Assembly: GCA_964638815.1 (NCBI GenBank) | Contig: CAZXBB010000382.1 | Location: 1-11,358 of the forward strand | Length of the DNA stretch: 11,358 nucleotides | Source of the DNA: CAZXBB01 sp964638815 | GTDB lineage: Bacteria; Planctomycetota; Phycisphaerae; Phycisphaerales; SM1A02 | Direction: 5' to 3' | Part shown: positions 6,209-11,358 of the stretch, piece by piece | Layout: each line of letters starts with the position of its first letter | Position numbering within the stretch: the first letter of the stretch is position 1 | Made by a program: the position numbers and the translations under genes | Notes under the pieces: generated by a model | Told to the model about the DNA's origin: nothing | Database searches by the model: none | What the model saw: the letters and a program-made list of their open reading frames with translations, nothing else

Positions 6209-6823
6209 ATGTTCACGGGAATCGTCCAGCACGTCGGCACGGTGACCGCCCGCTCCGAAGTGCCCTTTGGCGTCACCCTCGAGATCGATCTCGCCGGGTG
6301 GTCGTACCGGCCGTCCCCCGGGGCGTCGCTCGCAGTCGACGGCTGCTGTCTCACGGCGACGATCCCCGAAGCGGGGGCGGGCGCGGATGTCGTCCGGTTC
6401 GACGTGATCCGGCAGACCCTCGACAACACGACGCTGGGATCACGCATGGTCGGCGACGCCGTGAACCTCGAGCCCGCGCTCGCTGCGACCGACCGTCTCG
6501 ACGGTCATCTCGTCCAGGGCCACGTGGACGGCACGGGCAGCGTCACCGCGGTGGATCGCGATGAGTCGGAGTGGCGACTGCGGATCGCGCCGCCGGCCGC
6601 GCTGCTCGATTATGTCATTCCGCGAGGGTCGATCACGGTGGACGGCGTTTCGCTCACCGTCGCGAGCGTCGACGACCGCAGCTTCGAGGTCGCGCTGATC
6701 CCGACGACGCTCGAGCACACGACGCTGAGCCGCAGGCAGGTGGACGATCGCGTCAACATCGAGACCGACTGCGTGGCCAGAATTGTCGTGCACTGGCTGC
6801 GCCGGCAGACGCGGCCGAGCTGA
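6209..6823 (+). CDS. ribE: Riboflavin synthase (alpha chain)
   Basis: The enzyme converts two molecules of 6,7-dimethyl-8-ribityllumazine into riboflavin and a pyrimidine product. The 204-residue protein has the expected two homologous lumazine-binding halves. The first starts with the diagnostic MFTGIVQHVGTV and contains GASLAVDGCCLTA (38-50) and NTTLGSRMVGDAVNLEPAL (73-91). The second begins at DGHLVQGHVDGTG (98-110) and has GSITVDGVSLTV (140-151) and IPTTLEHTTL (164-173). The N-terminal MFTGIV is essential for trimer formation and substrate binding in the family, which fixes the start at 6209. It is transcribed away from the propeller lipoprotein and is convergent with the phosphatase gene, 24 bp from its end. 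The other rib genes are not present here, so this is a stand-alone copy. The gene is also called ribC in Gram-negative bacteria. Confidence 0.97.
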   Translation: MFTGIVQHVGTVTARSEVPFGVTLEIDLAGWSYRPSPGASLAVDGCCLTATIPEAGAGADVVRFDVIRQTLDNTTLGSRMVGDAVNLEPALAATDRLDGHLVQGHVDGTGSVTAVDRDESEWRLRIAPPAALLDYVIPRGSITVDGVSLTVASVDDRSFEVALIPTTLEHTTLSRRQVDDRVNIETDCVARIVVHWLRRQTRPS

Positions 6824-6847
6824 AGAGAGCCGCACGCGAACCGGACG

Positions 6848-8110
6848 TCAGACCCGAAGCATCGCCGCGTGCGTGTCTGCGTCCTCGGCGCCCTGAAGCG
6901 CCCCGGCCTGCATGCACACGAGCGTGAGGTCGTCGATCTGGTGGAGCGACCCCTGCTGGTCGTCGAGCCGGCGACCGATCTGGCGGATCACTTCCTGGAC
7001 GGTCGCGACGTCGGCGAGACGCGCGAACTCCTCGCGGTAGCGGGTGGTCGGAAGCCGGCGGCCGTAGTCGTTCTCGTCTTCGGCGGGGAACGCCTGCTCG
7101 AATCCGTCGGAGTGCAGGAGCAGGCGATCGTCAACACGCAGCGTGACCTCGATCTGCTCGTACTTCTCATCGTCGAACACGCCGAGCAGGCCGCCCGGCG
7201 TCTCGAGCTCGTCGGCGGTCCCGTCCGCGTGCTGGAGGATCGGCAGGGGATGGCCGGCGCCGGCGAACCGCATGGTGCGGGTGCGGCAGTTGACGAGCGC
7301 ATACGCGCCGGTCGCGAAACGAGTCGTCGTGCCGCGGCGGCGGATCAGCGCGTGGTTCAGCCGATCGAGAACCTCCGACGGCTCGACGAGCCGGTAGTTC
7401 GATCCGGAGATGATCTTGGTCGTCAGCGAGCGGCAGATGACCATCGTCATGAGCGCGGCGGGCACGCCGTGCCCGACCGCGTCGGCGATGAACACGCCCA
7501 CGTGGTCGTCGTCGAGCCGCTCGACGTCGTAGATGTCGCCCGAGACGTAGTGCGCCGGACGCCAGAGGGCGGCGAACTCCACGCCGCAGAGATTCGGCAT
7601 CTCGCGCGGCAGGAACTCCCGCTGCACGATGGCCGCGAGCTGGAGGTCCTCGTGCATGCGCGCGATCTCGCCCTTGAGGCCGCCGTGGAAGCGGTACGCG
7701 ATGGAGACCTCGTGCCGCAGACGGCGGATCTCGATCTGCCGGTGGACGAGACCCTGGAGCTTCGCGCAGACGATCCGGTCGTCGTCGCCGATCGGCGCGA
7801 CGAGCACGCCGAGGTTCTCGAAGGGGTGCGCGCCGGCCGGGATGCGGTCCAGCAGCGCGAGCACCGGGATGCCTTCCTCCTCGAAGACCCCGAGCTGCGG
7901 CATGACGTGCTGCGGCTCCGCCCCCGCCTCGGCGACCAGGACCACGCCGTCGACCGTCGAGAGATCTTCCGTCTCCAGGTCGCCGCACCGGGCGACGTTC
8001 ACCCTGATCGGGACGCGATACGACCAGGTGTCGAGCAGACGCTTCCGCACCGCGGGCGCGGACGACGCATCGTCATCGATGGGTGCGACGATGATGTTCC
8101 AGGGCAGCAT
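6848..8110 (-). CDS. RsbU/SpoIIE-type PP2C protein phosphatase with receiver-like N-terminus
   Basis: The C-terminal half (about 175-400) is a PPM/SpoIIE-family serine phosphatase of the kind that dephosphorylates anti-anti-sigma factors. The metal-binding acidic residues are present: Asp192 in SGDIYD, Asp210 in IADAVGHGVPAALM, Asp335 in LLLHSDGFEQ and Asp393/394 in QIDDLTLVCM. AGAGHPLPIL (284-293) and GGLLGVF (306-312) are typical. A helical linker (about 125-168) ends in the family signature QLAAIVQREFLP. The N-terminal 120 residues look like a degenerate response-regulator receiver: alternating strands and an acidic pocket (IDDD, 11-14), but Glu61 stands where the phospho-accepting Asp is expected. 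The ATG at 8110 has a weak AGGA about 11 nt upstream. No anti-sigma or STAS gene is adjacent, so its target is unknown. It lies 73 bp after the DUF192 gene on the same strand. Confidence 0.9.
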   Translation of the reverse strand: MLPWNIIVAPIDDDASSAPAVRKRLLDTWSYRVPIRVNVARCGDLETEDLSTVDGVVLVAEAGAEPQHVMPQLGVFEEEGIPVLALLDRIPAGAHPFENLGVLVAPIGDDDRIVCAKLQGLVHRQIEIRRLRHEVSIAYRFHGGLKGEIARMHEDLQLAAIVQREFLPREMPNLCGVEFAALWRPAHYVSGDIYDVERLDDDHVGVFIADAVGHGVPAALMTMVICRSLTTKIISGSNYRLVEPSEVLDRLNHALIRRRGTTTRFATGAYALVNCRTRTMRFAGAGHPLPILQHADGTADELETPGGLLGVFDDEKYEQIEVTLRVDDRLLLHSDGFEQAFPAEDENDYGRRLPTTRYREEFARLADVATVQEVIRQIGRRLDDQQGSLHQIDDLTLVCMQAGALQGAEDADTHAAMLRV

Positions 8111-8143
8111 CCCGAGGCGATCCTGACGTTATCGACCCCGAAT

Positions 8144-8158
8144 CCCGCGGAATGCGGG
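8144..8158. other. Small hairpin between the DUF192 and phosphatase genes
   Basis: CCCGC and GCGGG flank a 5-nt GGAAT centre in the 73-bp gap between the DUF192 stop and the phosphatase start. The stem is short and such matches are common in GC-rich DNA; the GGA in the loop is shared with the hairpins upstream of terC. Confidence 0.3.
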
Positions 8159-8183
8159 CGCGCGGGCCGAACGTGTCATCGTC

Positions 8184-8804
8184 TCAGCGGGCGGCGGCCT
8201 TGAGGCGGGCCAGGTCGAGCCCGATCAGGTCCTCGACGCCGACCTTCAGCCGATCCAGCGATCCGGCCTTCAGCTCGATCGCGAATTGCGCGGGATAGCG
8301 GCTCGTGTAGTCGGCGGCCCGCACGCGCTGCTCGTACGCGAAGCGGCTCTCGTCCGATCGCCGCGGCGGCAGGGCCTTCATGCGATGCGTCGCGGTGACG
8401 CGCCCGCGCGCGTCGAGAAAGATCAGATCCATGTCGATCAGGCAATACGCCATCCAGAAGGATCGCATCTGCGCGTCCGGGAACACGAAGAGCATTCCTC
8501 CGTCGTCAGGGATGTTCGTCCGGTGCATGAGGCCGGCCTGGCGGGTAAGGTCGTCGTTCGCCAGCTCGAGACGGAACGTCTCGCCGCCGATCTCCACCTC
8601 CTCGCGGGGTCCCGGCTGCGGGGCGGCGTCGGGGTCCGCGGCGTTCCCGGGCTGCGGCGGGGGGGACGCGGGGGGCGCGCCCGGGGGCAAAGCAGCTCCG
8701 CGGTGCGCGCTGAGCTCCGTGCAACTCGAGAACACCAGCGCCGTGAGAATCCCGCTGACGAGCAGCAGCGCGGTGATCGAGATCAGCTTTCGCCCAGCAG
8801 CCAT
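8184..8804 (-). CDS. DUF192 family protein, exported
   Basis: The 206-residue protein has a basic N-terminus followed by a hydrophobic stretch (ISITALLLVSGILTALVFSSC, 9-28). The Cys28 context (FSSC) is only a marginal lipobox, so it may be a lipoprotein or keep its anchor. A Pro/Ala-rich linker covers about 38-68. The DUF192 domain (about 70-200) shows LTRQAGLMHRTNIPDDGGMLFVF (86-108) and SFWMAYCLIDMDLIFLD (115-131), the usual conserved core. A segment at about 145-170 (PPRRSDESRFAYEQRV) is inserted before the last strand FAIEL, a form I associate with planctomycete members. The biochemical role of DUF192 is not established; small single-domain members fold as beta-barrels. The ATG at 8804 lies 22 bp inside the end of gluQ, so the genes are probably co-translated. 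Confidence 0.88.
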   Translation of the reverse strand: MAAGRKLISITALLLVSGILTALVFSSCTELSAHRGAALPPGAPPASPPPQPGNAADPDAAPQPGPREEVEIGGETFRLELANDDLTRQAGLMHRTNIPDDGGMLFVFPDAQMRSFWMAYCLIDMDLIFLDARGRVTATHRMKALPPRRSDESRFAYEQRVRAADYTSRYPAQFAIELKAGSLDRLKVGVEDLIGLDLARLKAAAR

Positions 8805-9721
8805 GCGTGGTCATCCTCGGTGAACGTGACCGGGTCAGGGGAAAGCCTACTCAGGTCGAGCGCGTCGCGGAAGTCGGCCGCCGTCATCGTCCGCCGCTCG
8901 TCGGTGATCCCGCACCAGCGGGCGAGCAGCCCGACGATCCGCTCCGCCGGCGCCGCCGCCTCGCGGTAGGTGGCGAGACGCGTGTCGCCGTGACGCTTCG
9001 CCAGACGCCGCCCGTCCGGTCCGAGGACGAGGGGCAGGTGCCACCATCGCGGCGGCGCGAGCCCGAGCGCGCGGTAGACGAGCGTCTGCCGCGCGGCCGA
9101 CGACAGGAGGTCGTCGCCGCGCACGACGTCCGTCACGTCCTGGCGCGCGTCGTCCACGACGACCGCGAGCTGGTAGGCCGGCGCCCCGCGCCGCGTCCAC
9201 AGGACGAAGTCGCCCACGCTGCGCGCGACGTTGTGTTTGAAGCGGCCGGCGAAGGCGTCGTCGATCACGATCGTCTCGTTGTCCACGACGAGGCGGTAGT
9301 TCGCATCCTCTTCCACGAAAACCGCCGCCGGCTCAGGGGGCCGCAGCTCGATCGGGTAACGCTGATCATGTTCGTCGCCGTGCGGCGCGCTGACGGCGTG
9401 CTCGATGTCGCGGCGCGTCAGGCGGCACGCGAAGACGCGGCCGCGCGCCGCCAGCTCCCGCATCGCGGCGCGGTACGGCTCCAGGTCGTTCGACTGCCGC
9501 AGCGGCGGTCCGTCGTAGTCAACGCCAAGCCACGCCAGCGTGTCGAGCAGGGCGGTCGTCGCTTCGGGCCTGACCCGCGGTCCGTCCAGGTCCTCGATCC
9601 GCATGACGAGACGCCACCCGTTTCGTCTGGCCAGCGCCCAGTTGACGAGAAACGTCCGCGCATTTCCGAGGTGCAGGGCCCCGGTGGGCGAGGGAGCGAG
9701 CCGGGAAACGCGATCGGTCAT
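8783..9721 (-). CDS. gluQ: Glutamyl-Q tRNA(Asp) synthetase
   Basis: GluQ-RS is a truncated glutamyl-tRNA synthetase that attaches glutamate to the queuosine base in the anticodon of tRNA(Asp). The 312-residue protein has the class I catalytic core only and ends where the anticodon-binding domain of full GluRS would start. The HIGH-type motif is APSPTGALHLGNA (9-21) and the KMSKS-type loop is RRLAKRHGD (238-246); RIEDLDGPR (41-49) and WWHLPLVLGPDG (226-237) are also diagnostic. The zinc-binding region is degraded: only Cys99 remains, the C-x-C partner is Leu101, and the last ligand expected after RYP is missing. I chose the ATG at 9721 because MTDRVSRLAPSPTG matches the family; a GTG at 9745 is an alternative, and neither has a clear Shine-Dalgarno. 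It overlaps the DUF192 gene by 22 bp. Confidence 0.93.
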   Translation of the reverse strand: MTDRVSRLAPSPTGALHLGNARTFLVNWALARRNGWRLVMRIEDLDGPRVRPEATTALLDTLAWLGVDYDGPPLRQSNDLEPYRAAMRELAARGRVFACRLTRRDIEHAVSAPHGDEHDQRYPIELRPPEPAAVFVEEDANYRLVVDNETIVIDDAFAGRFKHNVARSVGDFVLWTRRGAPAYQLAVVVDDARQDVTDVVRGDDLLSSAARQTLVYRALGLAPPRWWHLPLVLGPDGRRLAKRHGDTRLATYREAAAPAERIVGLLARWCGITDERRTMTAADFRDALDLSRLSPDPVTFTEDDHAWLLGES

Positions 9722-9761
9722 GCTGTCGTGCCCGAATCTCCGCACGTCATCGGCGGGTTGC

Positions 9762-9767
9762 TATAGT
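9762..9767 (+). promoter_or_regulatory. Candidate -10 box (TATAGT) for the carbinolamine dehydratase gene
   Basis: The sequence TTGCTATAGTGCGG lies between the divergent gluQ and dehydratase genes. It predicts a start near 9774 and a leader of about 47 nt to the ATG at 9821. No clear -35 is present. It closely resembles the box upstream of ribE. Confidence 0.45.
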
Positions 9768-9820
9768 GCGGCCCGCCGGACTGCCTGCGACGCGTGCAGG
9801 GCCGGCAACGGAGTGTGGCC

Positions 9821-10108
9821 ATGGAACCCCTGTCGCAAGAGGATATCGAGACGCGGCTCGCCGAGTTTCCCGAGTGGGCCCTGAGCGGAGGATCGCTGCA
9901 GCGCACCTTCGCCTTCGACGACTTCACCGGCTCCATCGCGTTCGTGAACCGGGTGGCCGAGCTGGCCGAAGCGCAGCAGCACCATCCGGACATCATGATC
10001 CGCTACAACAAGGTCACCCTGACGGTCTCCACGCACGACGCCGGCGGGATCACGCAGAAGGACTTCGCCCTCGCGCGGGAGACGGACAGCTTCGTGGCGA
10101 CGGCCTGA
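9821..10108 (+). CDS. 4a-hydroxytetrahydrobiopterin dehydratase (pterin-4a-carbinolamine dehydratase)
   Basis: This family dehydrates 4a-hydroxy-tetrahydropterin to the quinonoid dihydropterin, recycling the cofactor of aromatic amino acid hydroxylases; members without a hydroxylase partner are proposed to act in other pterin reactions such as molybdopterin metabolism. The 95-residue protein is the usual length. The active-site triad is present: His54-His55-Pro56-Asp57 in AEAQQHHPDI and His72-Asp73 in VSTHDAGGITQKDFALA. The ATG at 9821 is preceded by GGAG with a 7-nt spacer, which favours it over the in-frame start at 9794. No phenylalanine hydroxylase gene is visible in the window. The gene is divergent from gluQ and convergent with terC (53-bp gap). 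The common symbol is phhB, but I leave it blank since no hydroxylase is linked. Confidence 0.94.
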   Translation: MEPLSQEDIETRLAEFPEWALSGGSLQRTFAFDDFTGSIAFVNRVAELAEAQQHHPDIMIRYNKVTLTVSTHDAGGITQKDFALARETDSFVATA

Positions 10109-10148
10109 ACGACTCTCGCACCACGGGTTACGCCTCCAGCGCGCAGGG

Positions 10149-10180
10149 CCCCGAACGTCCGTCACGTCCCCATCGCGGAC
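10149..10180. repeat. Dispersed 30-bp repeat, copy A (covers the terC stop)
   Basis: CCCCGAACGTCCGTC (10149-10163), followed by a 4-nt spacer and CCCCATCGCG, recurs at 11093-11122 with a slightly different spacer. Copy A includes the TGA stop of terC (10164-10162) and encodes its last few residues, so the end of the protein may be repeat-derived. Confidence 0.7.
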
Positions 10181-10980
10181 CCCCCCCGAGGCCGGCGCGC
10201 ACCCTTGGCCCGGAGATTCAGCATCTCGACTACGAGCGAGAATCCCATCGCGGAGTAGATGTAGCCGCGCGGGATGTGCTGGGAGAGCCCCTCGGCCACG
10301 AGCACGATGCCGATCATGAGCATGAAGGCGAGTGCGAGCATCTTGACCGTCGGGTGCTGCGCGACGAAGTCGCCGACGGGATTGGCGAAGAGCACCATCA
10401 CCGCGATGGCCAGCACGACGGCGACGATCATGATCGCGAGCGGCACCCAGGCGACGGAGTAGTCGTCGGGCCGCACCATGCCGACCGCGGTGAGCACGGA
10501 GTCGAGCGAGAACACCATGTCCATCGCCACGATCTGCCCGAGGGCGACGCCGAACCCGCTCGTGGCGCGGCGCTCCCCGCCGTCGGCGAGGTCGCCCTCG
10601 AGGCTGTGGTGGATCTCCCATGTGCCCTTGGCGAGCAGGAACGCGCCGCCGAGCACGAGGATCAGATCCTTCAGGCTGAACGGCGTGGTGCCGGCGCCGG
10701 CGGTGTCGTCCCCCGTCCCGGCGTGACCGCCGAGCTCGAACGGCAACTCGAAGAGCACCTCGCCTTCGAGGCCGATGACCCAGGTGATGCCGAGCAGCAG
10801 CACGATGCGTCCGAGCGCCGCGAGCGCGAGCCCGACGCGCCGCGCCTTCGACCGCTGGTGGGACGGAAGCCGGCTCGAGATGATCGAGATGACGACGAGG
10901 TTGTCCACGCCGAGGACGATCTCGAGCATCGAGAGCGTCGCGAGGGCGGCGAGACTCGAGACGGTGAGCAGTTCGGTCAT
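10162..10980 (-). CDS. TerC family integral membrane protein
   Basis: TerC-family proteins are polytopic inner-membrane proteins first linked to tellurite resistance and now mostly to manganese export or metal loading of secreted proteins. The 272-residue protein has about seven predicted membrane helices. The two diagnostic acidic motifs are EIVLGVDNLVVISI (20-33; Glu20, Asp26) and AMDMVFSLDSVLTAVGM (152-168; Asp154, Asp160), thought to form the metal path. A Gly/Thr/Asp-rich loop (84-100) separates helices 2 and 3. The C-terminal tail is Arg-rich (GARRPRGG) and its last residues lie in a dispersed repeat. The ATG at 10980 has GGAG 7 nt upstream. It is convergent with the dehydratase gene and is preceded by a long repeat-rich stretch with no gene. 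A yybP-ykoY manganese riboswitch is often found before such genes elsewhere, but I see no match to it here. The metal specificity is inferred from the family. Confidence 0.94.
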   Translation of the reverse strand: MTELLTVSSLAALATLSMLEIVLGVDNLVVISIISSRLPSHQRSKARRVGLALAALGRIVLLLGITWVIGLEGEVLFELPFELGGHAGTGDDTAGAGTTPFSLKDLILVLGGAFLLAKGTWEIHHSLEGDLADGGERRATSGFGVALGQIVAMDMVFSLDSVLTAVGMVRPDDYSVAWVPLAIMIVAVVLAIAVMVLFANPVGDFVAQHPTVKMLALAFMLMIGIVLVAEGLSQHIPRGYIYSAMGFSLVVEMLNLRAKGARRPRGGSAMGT

Positions 10981-11092
10981 GCGGGCGCTCCGGAGAGGTG
11001 TCGGCCGTACCCCGGCGCGCGCGCCTGGGGCGGGATCGGGGCGTCAAGATAGCGGACTCCGGCACCGCGCGTCGCACCCCCCTCGCGCAACC

Positions 11093-11122
11093 CCCCGAAC
11101 GTCCGTCCCACCCCATCGCGCA
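11093..11122. repeat. Dispersed 30-bp repeat, copy B (upstream of terC)
   Basis: This copy is CCCCGAACGTCCGTC (11093-11107) followed by a short spacer and CCCCATCGCG, matching copy A at 10149-10180 in the same orientation. Together they bracket terC about 0.94 kb apart. Confidence 0.7.
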
Positions 11123-11124
11123 CG

Positions 11125-11168
11125 GCCCCAAACGTCGCAAACCAAGGCGGCATGGACGCCGCCGGTCG
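11125..11168. repeat. About 40-bp unit with hairpin, copy 1
   Basis: GCCCCAAACGTC is followed about 9 nt later by GGCGGC-atggac-GCCGCC (11146-11163) and then a GTCGC-like tail. A second copy starts at 11231. The stem arms are the same but the loop differs. Confidence 0.7.
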
Positions 11169-11179
11169 CCGCGCGGTAT

Positions 11180-11212
11180 CTGCAGACCCGCCTGCAGACC
11201 CGGAGGGTCTGC
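11180..11212. repeat. 12-bp tandem duplication ending in an 8-bp hairpin
   Basis: CTGCAGACCCGC (11180-11191) is followed directly by CTGCAGACCCGG (11192-11203). The second copy forms the left arm of a perfect hairpin, GCAGACCC-gga-GGGTCTGC (11194-11212). Four A residues follow at 11214-11217. There is no T-tract on the plus strand. Confidence 0.8.
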
Positions 11213-11230
11213 GAAAACCAGCCCGACCCA

Positions 11231-11272
11231 GCCCCAAACGTCCCACGCGCAGGCGGCAGGATGCCGCCGTCG
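11231..11272. repeat. About 40-bp unit with hairpin, copy 2
   Basis: GCCCCAAACGTC (11231-11242) is followed by the hairpin GGCGGCA-gga-TGCCGCC (11252-11268) and GTCGC. It matches the unit at 11125-11168, about 106 bp away in direct orientation. Confidence 0.7.
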
Positions 11273-11301
11273 CACTGGCATGTCGGGACTTCGTGGCGTG
11301 A

Positions 11302-11316
11302 GCTGCAGGATGCAGC
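11302..11316. other. Hairpin GCTGCA-gga-TGCAGC
   Basis: This is a perfect 6-bp stem with a 3-nt GGA loop. Its loop matches the hairpins at 11194-11212 and 11252-11268 although the stem sequence is different. Confidence 0.6.
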
Positions 11317-11358
11317 GTCGCCGCGCATGACGGGCAAAGGTGTGAACACCACGTCACG

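Larger units (their letters stand above)
10981..11358. other. Gene-free, repeat- and hairpin-rich region upstream of terC
   Basis: I find no credible gene here; the open frames on both strands are low-complexity Arg/Ala/Gly sequence. The region holds the terC leader, a weak -10-like TATCTT on the minus strand (11051-11046), the second copy of a dispersed repeat, a 12-bp tandem duplication, two related 40-bp units and four hairpins. At the right end GGTGT-ga-ACACC (11339-11350) is a small palindrome of operator size. Any gene on the right begins outside the window. Confidence 0.7.

Noticed and set aside
4639..6564. A 641-codon open frame on the plus strand across the lipoprotein and ribE
   Set aside because: It runs antisense to the purH and propeller genes and out of frame with ribE; its composition is Arg/Asp/Gly-rich with no motif.
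6869..8203. A 444-codon plus-strand open frame opposite the phosphatase
   Set aside because: The phosphatase on the minus strand has every catalytic motif; the opposite frame has none.
11194..11217. Intrinsic terminator at the 8-bp hairpin
   Set aside because: On the plus strand the hairpin is followed by A residues, not T; on the minus strand the T-run precedes the hairpin, so neither direction gives a standard terminator.
10977..11357. A 126-codon minus-strand frame upstream of terC
   Set aside because: It is made of the short repeats and hairpins of this region, has no recognisable domain and overlaps the terC start.

Overview
This window is high-GC bacterial DNA packed with ordinary housekeeping genes on both strands. 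I see twelve protein-coding genes and no rRNA, tRNA, CRISPR array, insertion sequence or phage gene. Several traits fit Planctomycetota or a neighbouring phylum: the wording of NuoB around its last cluster cysteine (VDVYVPGCPPRPE), a long-form HNH protein ending in a WTVEL-type tail, a secreted DUF192 protein with an insertion before its last strands, and a lipoprotein PQQ-type beta-propeller. The placement is from memory of these families and is moderate to low confidence.

Layout. 1-668: NuoB (+), a complex I subunit whose frame is still open at the left edge. 682-1314: an HNH nuclease (-), tail to tail with nuoB. 1315-1555: the HNH leader and candidate promoter, then an array of about nine 11-bp G-rich repeats. 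1556-2967: 3-methyladenine DNA glycosylase I and a SAM methyltransferase (-), overlapping at TGATG. 3001-3238: three tandem copies of an 84-bp unit, each with a strong hairpin. 3255-6078: purH and a beta-propeller lipoprotein (-), 10 bp apart. 6209-6823: riboflavin synthase (+), divergent from the lipoprotein. 6848-9721: an RsbU/SpoIIE-type phosphatase, a DUF192 protein and glutamyl-Q tRNA(Asp) synthetase, all on the minus strand, so transcription runs gluQ, DUF192, phosphatase. 9821-10108: pterin-4a-carbinolamine dehydratase (+). 10162-10980: a TerC-family membrane protein (-). 10981-11358: no gene, but dense in hairpins and short repeats.

The genes cover purine synthesis (purH), riboflavin synthesis (ribE), pterin recycling, respiration (nuoB), tRNA modification (gluQ), alkylation repair (tag), signalling (phosphatase) and the envelope (propeller, DUF192, TerC). 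They look like several short transcription units, not one pathway. Two couplings are visible: methyltransferase-tag and gluQ-DUF192.

The least explained content is in the gaps. The stretch upstream of terC holds four hairpins with different stem sequences but a shared GGA in the loop, and a 30-bp element on the terC stop codon recurs upstream of terC. I did not find a convincing new multi-gene system. The repeat and hairpin families are the best leads.
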